Counted from the stretch's first letter, positions 35,601 through 48,900 are shown. The stretch: 64,000 bases of DNA from Trema orientale (GCA_002914845.1 JXTC01000060.1:25162-89161); one strand, 5' to 3'. Made by a program: numbers and translations. Notes: generated by a model from the sequence alone, not told the origin.

Positions 35601-38600
35601 TTTTGTTCTTTTTGTTGCCTATGCGTTAGTTGATGAAAAAGAAGCTATAATAGTTGAAGCTCGCCAGGTACTCAATCAAACATGTTTTTGTTCTTTTTGT
35701 TACCAAAGACTCCTTTCAGTTAGATTTCACTTCTAGTGAGCTAAATTTTTAGGTGTCTGAAGCCAATAAGATATATGCTGAACAAAAGGAAGAGGAGGTT
35801 AAAATTTTAGAACGTTCTATTGAGGAGCTTGAGTCTACCATAGATGTACTCGAAAAGAAGGTATGTCATATTCATTCTTATCTGTATTTTCCTAGAAATT
35901 CATATTTTTTCTTCTCTTACCAAAAAAAGGCAGTAATGTCTATCATTTCTGATATAAGAATGGAAAACTTCACATTTCTGAAACATGTTGCTTTTTAACA
36001 ATATTTTTTGTCAATCTAAAAATAATTCGCTATCAATTGTCTGACATGGTCTTTTCGTGGAATGGTAACATTTATCATTTAAACTAGTAACAGACATATA
36101 TTTCTGCTCTTAGGTGTTTGAGATGGATGATGAGGTGGAAAGACATCGTTTGATCAGAGACTCGCTAGAATTGGAACTCAAAGCTCTGAAGCAGAGATTG
36201 CTAACTGTTGAAAACTTAACAGAAAATGTGGATTCAAACACCACAAATGTTGAACAAACTGAAAATCAAATATCTAGGTGAGGAGTATGCCTTGCTATCT
36301 TGATTTAAATTACTGCTTCCTTCTTAAGGAGAGAATTGTTATGTAGGCAACTACAGAATAAATCCATGGAACTTCACCAGGCTCAAACTCGAATAAAGCT
36401 TCTTGAAGAGGAAAGAGCTGAACAAGATAAAGAGGTAATACTTTCTTATGCGACTTTTGCTCTCCATAATATACTAATTTGAATTATAGGACATTTCTCA
36501 GCATCAACTATTTTCTATATGTTATATTTTCTTTTATTTTTAACCATCGTTAACTATTTTGAAGATCAAACAATACAAGGAGTATATCACTGAACTCATG
36601 TTGCATGCAGACGCCCAAGCTTCTCAATACCAACAAAAGGTATTAGTACTAATAATGGTTTAAATTTGCTTTTTTATTTTCTAGGATTTTGTTGGAGACG
36701 CAGAAAACTACATAAATGCATATTCCAAATAGTCTCACTTTCAGCAGTCTCAACCTCGTGGGAATCACCATGAGATGTTTGGCTAAAATGATTCTATTTT
36801 ATATTCTAGATGTAGTAAGAAAAGAGAAACTAAAAAAGTTATGCAGTTGCTGCCGTTTGGTTTTAAGAGGGTCTGACTGCCCATGGTTAGGCTGACACGA
36901 TTATTACTGGATATAGATTTTAGGTTTGAAATTGATCTTTTATCACTTCAGTGTCTTTGCATAATAAGCTGATTGTACATGCTTTACATTTCTAGTTGAC
37001 GTAACTATTTAAAGTTTTGAACTGTCATTCGCAACCTTTTAACAGTATAAGACATTGGAGGCCATGGTTCGTGAAGTAAAGAGAGATTCAATCAGCTTAA
37101 CACATTCAACGTCTACAGCTCCGACATTGTACAAAGCAGAGAAAACCCCAGCAAGGACAAGGGGTTCCAGCTCACCATTCAGATGCATTGCAAGTTTAGT
37201 TCAGCAGATGAATTTGGAGAGGGATCAGGAATTGTCAACTGCCAGGCTCCATATTGAGGAGCTAGAGGCACTTGCTGCTACTCGACAGAAAGAGGTAATG
37301 AAGCTGTCCTTATAAATTTATCTGTTGACATAAGCAAACACAGTCAAGAAATGTGCTGAAAAAACCCATGCAGAATATAGGCGTATGTGCGACTGCTCAT
37401 ACTTAGAGTCTAGACTCCAACCATTATCACTAGAAGAGTACTAATTCCATCATACTTAATCAGGTGTGTATGCTGAATACTAGACTGGCAGCAGCAGAAA
37501 GCATGACACATGATGTGATTCGTGACTTACTTGGTGTCAAATTGGACATGAGTAACTTTGCAGTAAGTTTAATACTACCACTTTCAAGGATAACACCAAA
37601 TAATCACATTTCTCACTTGTCTGCATTTTGCTTGGCATATTCTAGAATTTGATAGACCAGTGCCAGATTAAGAAGTTAGTGGAGGATGCTAATCAGCAAA
37701 CAGAAGACTTCCTGAAAAAGGTGCTTTCACAAAAAGTTCAATATTCAGTACTTTTTTTGCTGGTTCTCCCGACATATGAATTTTGTCATTTTGTTAGGAG
37801 GAAGAACTTGACTGCTTAAGGAAGCAGATTAATGATCTAAATGCGGAAAGAGAAAGGTTAGACCCATTCCATCAATCCCTCTCTAGCTATTTTAAAAACC
37901 AACTCCATTGTGTCCCTCTACACAGCATTACTCTTTATAGCCCTCAGCATCATAATAAACTGGGCTTTTGGTATGGTTGTCCTTTGAATTTATCGTGGAT
38001 TGGCAATGTGGCCCTTGATACATTTATATGCCGATGTATTTTGTCACTGACAGAGTGACAGTAGCTATCCATTAGTAATCCTTTGCTGTGCCTTGAACAG
38101 TGTTTAAGACCTTTATGTTAAACCAAAGCTCTAATTTCATTTAATCAAGTGTCTTTTTCCAGTTAAGATGTTCTTGTTATTGTATGGTTTCCGGGTGATC
38201 TTTTTCATCTTTCTCACGATGTAATGTAGTTGCATACTGGAAATAAATGAGAGGGAAGGCGATTTACTTGCTGCCCAGATAACTGTTGAACAACTCCAAG
38301 AACGGGATAGCTTGCTTTCTGCACAGAATGAGATGCTGAAGGTAGGGAATGCTTTTATAGCTGCTTCCTAATTTATTTGTTTCTTTTCCTTGGAATGATT
38401 GCTTCTGAGCTTTCCCCCACCCTTATCCATAGAGGGACAAGACCAATCTGAAGGAAAAGGTAGCAGAGCTGGATGACATGGTGAAGGCACTTCTTGGATC
38501 AAAATTTACACAAGAGCCAACTCAGCCAAAGTCGCTACCTAAGGTATGCTTCAACATAAACAATTTGCAGAACTATGTAAGGTACGAACTTGTATGCTAA

Positions 38601-38894
38601 AAGGTCTATTTTATGAAGCAGAAGAAGTTGAAATCAGGCGATGCTGATTTTACAAAGAGGCTTGAACAGTCCGAAAAACTTCTTTCTCGTGTAAATGGTG
38701 AACTTGCTCAGTATTATAAATCTTCACGAGACAAAAATATAGGACATGGCATTGGAACAAGTTACAGGTTAGTGTATCGTAAAAGCTGCTTGAGTGAAAC
38801 TGAGATTTAACACGGAGAAAAGAAATAGCAGCCTTCTCCTGCTGATCGTTCTCATAACCTTGTAATGTATAACAGGAACTCTGGTTTTGCTTGA
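26645..38894 (+). CDS. POK1: phragmoplast-orienting kinesin (KIN-12 family, POK1 type)
   Basis: Thirty-four exons: 26645-27112, 27223-27390, 27492-27575, 27683-27805, 27885-27998, 28091-28183, 28273-28433, 28555-28629, 29664-29751, 29847-29905, 30001-30064, 30160-30225, 30310-30471, 30568-30672, 30816-31051, 31141-31210, 31272-31325, 31409-31467, 31620-31686, 32157-33969, 34056-34129, 34290-35582, 35753-35860, 36114-36277, 36347-36434, 36565-36639, 37046-37294, 37464-37562, 37646-37720, 37798-37856, 38230-38341, 38433-38543, 38622-38767, 38876-38894; 2266 aa. The motor spans ~155-500, with P-loop GQTGSGKT (239-246), switch I NSESSRSH (363-370) and switch II DLAGSE (398-403). The remainder is coiled coil ending [20 protein letters not shown]. 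Sequence order matches Arabidopsis POK1 (KIN12C), which helps the preprophase-band site guide the phragmoplast during cytokinesis. ATG at 26723 ([10 protein letters not shown]) is an alternative start. Exon 22 carries a tandem duplication of its 3' end. Confidence 0.93.
35532..35701 (+). repeat. perfect 85-bp tandem duplication across an exon end and its splice donor
   Basis: GCCTATGCGTTAGTTGATGA begins at 35532 and again at 35617. The two 85-bp units look identical base for base. Each contains the last 51 nt of POK1 exon 22 and its donor CAG|GTACTC (35582 and 35667). Use of the second donor adds 85 nt, shifts frame and meets a stop at 35631-35633. Confidence 0.95.
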
Positions 38895-39940
38895 GAGCAG
38901 TTCACTTCGGCCGCAAACATTCCTTTCGTGATTACAAACGCTGTGCTTTCCATAGACGGGGTACGGAAATAGAGGTTGGAGTCCAGAGATTTCAATTGTA
39001 TTTTATACCACGAATTTTAAATTGTTTCACTTATTGGGAAATGCAGAACTCATATGAAATTACTCTCATTCCTTTTTAAATTGTTGCCTGGTCGTATACT
39101 CTTTTTACCATATTTTAATGTTTTAAGTTCATGGGACAATTAGTTGATGACCGATATGTAGGTGAACAGAGACGAATGCAATGTTCAATTAGAAATCAAG
39201 ATGATGTTTACTAATCAGAATGAATTAAAAAAAAAAAAGTAATAAGAAACAATAAATAGAAAAAATTAGAATTTCGTTTCATGTATAACTAATTAGTACG
39301 TGAACATGTGAAAGAAAAAAATTCCTATTTATTTTTTTCTCCGTTATGGACTAGTCATAACTAGTAAACATGCTTGAAAGCAAAGTAAATAACCTTCACG
39401 TTACTCTGACGATGAGTACTTGCCCTCATCATTGCCATTAAAACCACGTCATTGGTACTTTGGAGCAGTTAAAGCATAGATTACATGCCAACTTGTAAAA
39501 TATTATTGTCCCCGAAAAAGCACAGCGCCAAACGCATTCTTGCTTAACATATCGTTTTGAAAGGAATACCATTTTAAAAAAAATAATAATAATAATAAAA
39601 CTGACACAACTATGCATAGAAATCTTTAAAATTCCATCTATACCTTCTGCTAGTAATTATTTTCCTCACATCCAAAACATAGCACTGTACAAATTTTTAA
39701 TCTGACAGCTGCTCTTATCTTTATAAACCCGTGGCATTAAGATTTAACTAGAGTCTGCATTCCAGAAAGATACATACAACTAAAGAAACATGTACAATTT
39801 TCTCATTCCTCCTATCTAGTATTTGTAATTGACAATCCTCCAAGTAAATCATGTAAAGGCATCAGTTAGAGGTAAGAATATTAACAGGGCTAATCAACTA
39901 AAAGAGTGCTACAAACTCTAGTAGTACCAATGTAAAATTC
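38895..39940. other. intergenic between convergent POK1 and CAMTA
   Basis: Holds the 3' UTRs of two genes that are transcribed toward each other, plus one MITE (39204-39372). No further gene is supported. Confidence 0.5.
39204..39372. mobile_element. MITE with ATGTTTACTAATC termini, copy 2
   Basis: Begins ATGTTTACTAATCAGAAT and ends (reverse complement) CATGTTTACTAGTTATGACT. It shares both ends and the inner CTCCGTTATGG word with the element at 10126-10303. About 169 bp, non-coding, diverged. Confidence 0.55.
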
Positions 39941-42900
39941 TCACTGGTCATTGGAAAATACATGCAAGACTTCCTCTGTCACGCAATTTTGTGAAGTATC
40001 AACTCTCTGTGATGCACTATTTCCATCGTCACTAATCTGGTCAAATGTAAAAAGTAGAGTAAACACAAATCGATTAGCTTGGATAACTAAATAAATAAAT
40101 AAAATAAAAACTCTTTTACAAGAAGAGACTATCAAGAAGGAACAGTTAAAAAAAAAAAAAAAACTTTGCAAACTTTGTCCAAATGCCATGTTACAAGAAA
40201 GTCTGCGAAAGGGACAAATATATACCTGCCAGTTTTTACTTTTCTCAAATTCAACCCCACTATTGAAAACTACATTTTCACCCATGTAACGTCTAATTTT
40301 AGGGGAAAAAAGATTTAATTGATAAAAATACACTCTTCCTTAAGTGTATTGGAAAATAAATTATTTCCAAATAGCTTCTAGCTGAATAGAAGTTTTTTTT
40401 TTTTTTTTGGTTTAGTGTTAGATTGTTTGATAACGACATTTAAAAACTGTTACCAAATAATTTTTTGTTTCAAAACACTAATGAGAGTGAAAGTTCCATC
40501 AATTAAAACTTTTTATCTAAAATTAAATTCTAGATGAGTGAAATTAAAATTTTTATGTCAAATCTCAAGAGATGGAATGTAGTTTCCAAGAGTATAGGGT
40601 TAAATCTAAAAAAATGAAAAAAAATACAGAAATATATTTGTAATAACCCCTCTGAAAAGGGGGAAAAAAAACCAGAAGAAAGGGACCAAACACTTCCAGC
40701 TACACAACCAATTCATAGTTGTTGCCGAGAAACTCCATAATTACACGACTATCTGTACCCCCAAATTACCAAAAAAAAAATTCTAATAGTGTAGCAAAAA
40801 GAACCTCAGAAAATGGGAACTTTAGCAAAAAGAACCTCAGAAAATTGGAAATCCAAAAGGGAAGTATGTGACAGATAATATGATGCGGGATATCTTATTA
40901 TAATTATAATCATTATTATTATTATTAATGTTATTAGGTTATTTTAATTTCAAGTAACTAGTTTTAATGTTTCCTAATTTTATCAGTTTCTATAATATGT
41001 CTAGTTTCCTAGTTGTGTCCAATTGTCTATCTATAAATAGACCTTGGCTATGTAATGGTTTTTCAGACTATGATTGAATGAATGAATATTGAATTGTTAG
41101 GTTTTTTTCTGAACTCTTGTCTAAATTCTATTGCTCTTCTACCAATTCTCCTATTTCTGCCTGAGTTCTATCACCTTTTGCTCTTCAACCTATTCTCTTT
41201 CTAATTTCTATCCTATCCTACATCAATTTGGTATCAGATTCGGTTCGATTTCCTCTGCCTATCACTCCAATTTTTTCTCAGTCCTCTGTTTGCCTTAATT
41301 TCTTTTATTTTCGTCTCTCAAAAAAAAAAAAGGCTACAGTCAAAAAAAACGTACTGTTAAAAAAAAAAAAAGAAAAACTGATCTTCTCCAAAAATTCAGC
41401 CACCACCTTCCTAATAATGCGAAAGGGATGGATGGCGGCGGCGGTTGTTGTCGTCGGAGCTGTCGACAGGGAGGTTGGTTGTTTGGTGACGGCTGAAACA
41501 AAGGAAGGTGGTGGCTGAATTTTTGGAGAACATGATCGGTTTTTTTTTTTTTGAACAGTACGTTTTTATGTATTTTTTTTTTTTAGAGACAAAAATAAAA
41601 GAAATTAAGGCAAACGGAGGACTGAGAAGAAATTGGAGTGATAGGCAGAGGAAATCGAACCGAATCTGATACCAAATTGATGTAGGATAGGATAGAAATT
41701 AGAAAGAGAATAGGTTGAAGAGCAAAAGGTGATAGAACTCAGGCAGAAATAGGAGAATTGGTAGAAGAGCAATAGAATTTAGACAAGAGTTCAGAGAAAA
41801 ACCTAACAATTCAATATTCATTCATTCAATCATAGTCTGAAAAACCATTACATAGCTAAGGTCTATTTATAGATAGACAATTGGACACAACTAGGAAACT
41901 AGACATATTATAGAAACTGATAAAATTAGGAAACATTAAAACTAGTTACTTGAAATTAAAATAACCTAATAACTAAATAACATTAATAATAATAATAATG
42001 ATTATAATTATAAAATTTCTAATTATCAGTGTTGTGAGCCCGAGGAGGCCTAGGCTGGTCATAGTATTGTGGAAGATGACGATGTTATGGTTGTTGTGGA
42101 GCCATGTATCTGCCTTGTGGTGCCACAAAACGATAGACTAGTTCAGTAGGAGCAACAGTAGGAGCAGGATTGAGGTACTCAATATTAAAGCTAATAGGAG
42201 TCGTGATGGAAGCGGTAACACTAGATGTATTGACTTGAGAGTGTTGAACCGGCGTAGGCAATAAACCAGGCTGAGATGTTTGAACATCCTGAGGTAGTGT
42301 GCTTGGAGACGCTTGTTGCGAGGAAGATGAGCCAGAATGATGGGTAACAATGGACGCAGGGATAGGTGCAATAGGTTGGTAACTTTCCAGAGTCTTACCC
42401 CTTTGTAAAACGTGGTCAGTCAATTTATCAATCTTGGCAGATAAGTCAGTAACGACAGCAGTCAATTGAGCAAGTTTATCCTCAGTAGATATTTGTCTTG
42501 TTGCAAATTCATCATGTGTTTCTTTATGTGCATCTTCCGCAACCTTAAAAAAGTGTTCCAATTCTTTCATATTCATGGTAGAAAGCTTCAAAAATCAGCC
42601 CTAAAAAAAAAATTGATATTGTAGGATAACGTGGCTGTAATGAAAAATTCCGAAGCACAGGGATCAAACAGCAACACTTGAACAAAGGAGGGACTGATAC
42701 GCAAAATTCAGCAAGTAAGGGCTAAATAGCAAAATTTCAGCAATCAAACTTGTGGGTCTTCGAATCTGGGAATAACTAGCTGAGTGTATATGGCTTGGAG
42801 GTGGAAATCCTGTTTTATAAGCAAGATTCGACAACTTAGTGGCTTGAATAGTCAAACCCAATGGTTGGAATGTTGAAAGTACGTGCTGAAACTCAAAGTA

Positions 42901-45900
42901 ATGGCTGAAGAATTCAGACGTCTTGGAAGGAATGGTGCTGTGACTTAATGGGTCAAGAAAACCGGCAAAAAACTCGGCGGAAAGATGAGAAATCAGTGGC
43001 GTGGGAGCTAGGTTCGTCGGATCTGGTTGCAGGTGGCTGATCCGTTCAGAACCAGGTCTGAACAATGCGAAAGGGATGGATGGCGGCGGCGGTTGTTGTC
43101 GTCGGAGCTGTCGACAGGGAGGTTGGTTGTTTGGTCATGGCTGAAACAAAGGAAGGTGGTGGCTGAATTTTTGGAGAAAATGATCGGTTTTTTTTTTTTT
43201 TTGAACAGTACGTTTTTATGTACTGTAGCTTTTTTTTTTTTTAAGAGACGAAAATAAAGGAAATTAAGGCAAACGGAGGACTGAGAAAAAATTGGAGTGA
43301 TAGGCAGAGGAAATCGAACCGAATCTGATACCAAATTGATGTAGGATAGGATAGAAATTAGAAAGAGAATAGGTTGAAGAGCAAAAGGTGATAGAACTCA
43401 GGCAAAAATAGGAGAATTGATAGAAGAGCAATAGAATTTAGACAAGAGTTCAGAGAAAAACCTAACAATTCAATATTCATTCATTCAATCATAGTCTGAA
43501 AAACCATTACATAGCTAAGGTCTGTCTACTTATAGATAGACAACTGGACACAACTAGGAAACTAGACATATTATAGAAACTGATAAAATTAGGAAACATT
43601 AAAACTAGTTACTTGAAATTAAAATAACCTAATAACTAAATAAAACCTAAATAACATTAATAATAATAATAATGATTATAATTATAAGATTCCTAATTAT
43701 AATAAGATATCCCGCATCATAATATATTCAAAGAAAATGATACAACAAAGAAAATTACCTCAAACTTCTCAAATTTAGAAACTAGCCTCATATATTGTTC
43801 ACGGGCTTCAGGATGACGAACCATTGACTTGACTCTAAGAAGAGCTTTCTCTACTGCAGCACACTTCTGTCTCCTCCCAATACGCAGAAATTCGTATTCA
43901 TCACTTCTTTTTATATCTCGTGATGCATCTTCAGTTGCTTTTTCCACCCGAAATCCCCGCAAACCAACTCCTTTCCGCCTCCAACGAAGTATTACCTTTT
44001 CCAATATACTGACAGACCAAACAAGCTTTTTATACTGCTTACGAACTTGATGTCCTCTGACATAAGCCTGAAAATAATATCACAGAATATTAGATATCTA
44101 ACTTCAAATCAGCATGAACCTACTTCCAGTTTGATTTTAAAAATAAGTAACACTGCACGTCACTCTCATGTTAGTCATGGCAAACACATCTTATTGGAAG
44201 AGAGAGAGAGAGAGAGGGGAGGGAAGTGGAGGAAGAAGACGAAGATAAATCACAAAAGTTAAGCAAGCAGTGTTCTCCACTCCAGTTTTCAACAGCGTAG
44301 GCATAGATGCTTATGTATCTTCATTCCGTAAAGAAACAACAGCAAATTATACCAAAGGAAAATGAAGAGGAAACTAAAGCGATAAAAAATTTCAAGCTCT
44401 CTAGTCTCTAGAACATAGACTAGCAAAAAGAGCACAAGAAAGAACCACACAATAAAAGCACCTGAATCTTAACAATACGACTGCGTATATCCAAGAATTC
44501 CTTCCTCCCTTTCCAGCCACGATATTTCTTTTGGATCTTTTTAGCTGCAGAATGCAGGTAATCCTCAAAATGACTCGATTGCTGTACCTTGTTCAAAGAA
44601 CCCAAAGCAACAAGGTCAACTGAATCATTGGAAACATCATCCCTTATCTTGGTTAATTGTCTATGACGGAATGAACGATTCCTAAAGGAAGCCTGAATTA
44701 GAGCAGCCGCATGAGCTGATTTCCGAACAGCAGCTAGGGACCCTTTAAGGGAATGGTTATCAACACCCAAACCTGACGTAACAACTTTTGCTTCAGCCTC
44801 AGTTGCACTTTCAGCAGCAATTCTAGCACCAGAAATATCTGCTACATTTTCATTAATTTTCAACGAAGAAAGATGACTTGTCAGATCTGCTTCTGCCAAA
44901 TATCCAGCAATCCCTTTATGCCTTCTACTTGAAGCTAGATCAGCAGCCGTTTGCCCTCCCGGAAATGCTGGAGTTGGATCATCAACGGCTCCTGGGGCAG
45001 TACCCAATCTGACTAGTGCTACGACTGTTTCCTCTCTAGAAAAAAAGACAGAAGCAATCTATTATAGGTATCCAACTTGTATAAATTGAAAATAGAGGCA
45101 CTCAGAAAAGAGAATTCCGAACAGCCTAAAGAAACGATAAAAACCAGGGCAACTAGCTACACATGAAAAACTAAAAGGGGAAGGGGAACATCTCCGATAG
45201 GCATGACATCCCCAATTTCTTTCGTTTCTTTATCTAATGAAACATAAAGGAATTTTGGAAGTTCAAGGCTTTTAACAATAGATTACCCTTTATGCATGAC
45301 ACAACAATTAGTCAACTAGTTAGCCAAGAAATAGTGCATAACTTGGACTAGAGAACGTATACACCGATATACATAACACAGTTGATCTGATACCATGGGA
45401 CAACTTTTTACCTGTGAAAAGATAATAATAATAATAATAAAGTAGAAGGAAAAATCAGGCTGTGATTTGCTGCCATGAGGTCCGGGAGTCAATTCCTACC
45501 TAGCTATCAATTTGCTAGACTTTCCTGTCTCCTAAAGATTGTACGATTTAGCATGAGGACCCGACAAAAGAAAAAGATAATACTAAAGAAAAAAGGTATC
45601 AAGTAGAATGAAAATCGTCATAAAACATGAAACCAGATTGAGTGTAATTCAAAAAATACAGGGGGTTGTCTCTAACGTGTTTCATGTAACTGTAAGTCTT
45701 CCACAGACGTACTACATAGCCAAAGAAGAATACGTTGATAATATAGAGCATTTATAATCGGTAGGATTATGCATGACAGCAATCTCACCTCCCAAAACAT
45801 GACGCCCAATGAAGCCCTGTTCTTCCACGTGCATCTCTAAAATTGGGACTAACGCCAGCAGCAACTATGGGGCCGATAGCCCACTGATAACCAAGAGCAG

Positions 45901-48900
45901 CTGCCAAATGGATAACTCCTAGGCCTTCATCATCCAAGACATGAGGTCCTTTTCCTTCTTCGTGAATTTTGAAAATTAGCCACTGATAAAGTCTATCCTT
46001 CAGCAAATTTTGAATCAAGATATCACTGGACCTCAAGTGACCAATTTTGAATTTCCTCGAACATATGCTATCCTTAAGCTTACATTTATCGCAATCAAGG
46101 ATAGAACAATTCAATGACTTCCTCTCTGAGCCTAAACTTAACAATTTTCCTAGTCGTATCTGTAAGCGCAATTCATCTTCTGGTGCGCTATTAACAGCAA
46201 TTCCCTGAGGTTTCACCCGATATTCAAATTCCCTCACCTCACTGCAGGCTAATCTATTACTGCAGGTCACGTAGAACGGAACATGTCCAGAAGCATGTAA
46301 AGGAGTTTTACATCGAATGACATTATCAATGACAACTTCAGCAGGAACCTCAATCTCACCAAACATGCATCCCCACTTGGTCTCGTCAGAATGCTTCTTG
46401 CTACCCAAAAATCTACCTGCTATTAAAACCTGAAATCACAGGAAAGACCATAAATGATGCATGATGGAAACAAAAAATTCTCTTGCATCAATAAGTTGAC
46501 AAATTAAATGCACTTGACATTTCCTAAGACATGCTAGACCTCTCTGCTGAATAAATACCTTTGTTTCAACACCTGAATAAGTCCAATCTGGTGAAAAGTC
46601 ACATATACTAAATAGCTGTTCCTGGGAAAGAGATGGCCCAAGTGAATCAATTTCCAATTGCATATGGTGTGATAAACTGGAAACCTCTTTGTCGTCATTC
46701 TCAGCATCAATTGCATTCCAGTAATTTCCAGAGTCAGAAGCCATCAAGGAATCATCACAATCAACACCAATTTCTTTATCCATCCATCTCCCAAAACTGT
46801 CTAATTTTTTCAGCTCTCCTGATTCATGATTAGGTAGGGTAACATCTTTATCTTCAGATTTCTTCTCAACTTTGCTAGCAAAAGTTGCTACCATCTGAGG
46901 ATCAGAATAACAATGAAAAGGGGGGTCTACGGAATTTAAATTGCGCTCCTGTGTCACCTGAAAGAACGGAGTAGACCACTTGGGAAACTTCTATCACATG
47001 AAACAGAAAAACAATTGAAATAAAGCAGGTAACTGTAACAGAATTATTATATTGAATCTATCTCAAAAAATTGCATAACTACATCCATTTTTACACCAAA
47101 ACCTCAATCTCATGGAACATTAGAGATTCAAATAATTTTGTTGATGAAATGAATCATGAAAACAAAATTCTAATGAGAATACAAGGTGTCGGGATTCAAA
47201 ATATACAGCTGACAAAGCATACCTCAATATCTCTCTTTGAAGCCAATGGTGCAACCTGGATGCCCATGTCCGTGATCAATCTATCACTTAAAGCAAAAAT
47301 GTCACTAACTTTACCATCAACATCCAACCTAGCACCAGTAAGCTTATGAGTTATAAAGTCAGCTCCACCAGGTTCTTCAACATCACATTTCTGGCCACGC
47401 ATGCTTTCTTCATGTCTGGTTGAGCCATGAGTTGGAGCCCAGACAGATGAACCAGCGGCATGATAAAGTTTAGGTCCCGAATACCACGAACCAGGGGGGT
47501 TCCTGGATAACTCTGTGAATCCTGAAATGCAGCAGAGAATCACGTTGGTCACACACACACCAAAAAAAAAAAAAAAAATCCCTAAGCTTATTATTCAAGA
47601 AAAGAAACCAATAATGCCAACAAGCATAATTCAGGATGCGTGAAGGGTGGGGAACGCAAATCTCAACACTTAGGCTCCATTTAGAACCTGGATTTTAGGG
47701 AGGAAAGAAAAAAATTTGGAGGTATTTCATTTTCTCATATTTGGATGTAACAAAGAAAGGAGGGAAAAAGAATGTTTGGAAAAACTGGAAGAAATTTTTG
47801 GTGTAAGTTCAGAGAATATCAAATAATTATAAAAAGATAGAGAAAGACAAAAGTTTCAAAAAAATAATCTATAGAATTCTAGGACAATATTTTCCTCGTC
47901 TTTTTTCCTTTTGTTTTCCCTCAATATATTTTTCTCTCAGCAAATTCCGAGATCCAAACAGAGCCTTAAGATTTGCAAATACCACATAAGTATTAATGGC
48001 CCCATGGTTGATCCCAACCAAAGCCATTAGCAATAGAAGATGTGTAAATAAAACCCAGCACATAGTCATCCATTTTACCTGCATCACTGTGTGACAGCAG
48101 AGATGAATTATGTGATATAGAACCAAGTGCAGGCTGCATGAGAGTAGCTCCAGGATTGTCACCCGAATCCACATCTTCAAATTCTGAAGATAACGTTTGT
48201 CCATTCCACTCAACTCTGTTCGGGTTTGTTGCAAAAGATGTTTGAACTGTAGGGGCAGGTGAATTTGCTTGTGCAAAACTATTTTGAGGGCTTTCAACCA
48301 GTGGTCTGGGGGTTGGCAGCAAACGGGAGACACCAGACTTGTACCCCTGCAATGCATAGGGGAAAACAAACCAACAAAAAAGGTAAAGGAAAAGAAAATC
48401 AAGATTTTTAGGGTTTGGCATTAAAGTGAAGCAAAAAAGTCCAGTATAAAAAAGGATGGCAGGATATCATAGAAGTCAGCTACAGACTAAAGACTTAATT
48501 GTTACTCCCAGTTCCCCAATGTAAAAGAATAGAAGCACAGAGATATTCACTAAGTAGGCACCTCTTTTACTTCTCTGTAATGCACAAGGACAATGTGCTC
48601 TAATTGCCTGAAAAAAGAATAAATAAGCATGAGGAGAATGGAAGTGAAGGATGGAGGAAACAAAGTAGTTAAAAAAAAAAAAGTAGATTGTCTAAAGAAT
48701 TTTGAAAAGATAAAAGGGGATGCCACATTTTTAAAACTAAAAATTGAACATAGTCTACAAATAGAGAGATAGAGATAGACTCACTCACCCGTCAAGCATC
48801 CAATAACTGCGGCGCTGGAAGCTGTCGTTCTCCTCTCCATGGGCATAGTAACAATGAAGAACATCGACACTGCCAGCCTAAAAAGGGAAGAGTAATGACT

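Larger units (their letters stand above)
40876..43724. mobile_element. rearranged LTR retroelement with inverted outer LTRs, including TAATA target duplication
   Basis: The body is 40881-43719, with TAATA directly on both sides (40876-40880 and 43720-43724). Left to right: a plus-oriented LTR and leader, then from about 41416 everything in minus orientation: leader, primer-binding site, a truncated LTR, a partial gag region, leader, primer-binding site and a complete LTR. Both outer ends are therefore the same LTR terminus (TGATGCGGG). No protease, integrase or reverse transcriptase is present, so it depended on enzymes from elsewhere. The primer-binding site TGGTATCAGA fits initiator tRNA-Met, as in many plant LTR elements. 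It lies entirely inside the last CAMTA intron. Confidence 0.85.

Noticed and set aside
38622-38809. POK1 ending in the unspliced frame ([10 protein letters not shown]...)
   Set aside because: A good donor (AG|GTTAGT) and acceptor (AACAG) join to a short exon ending RNSGFA; the unspliced tail looks like intron. Both remain possible without cDNA.
42664-43334. Two open frames in the retroelement leader
   Set aside because: They lie in the untranslated leader after the primer-binding site and resemble no gag or polymerase domain; the poly-A runs vary between copies.
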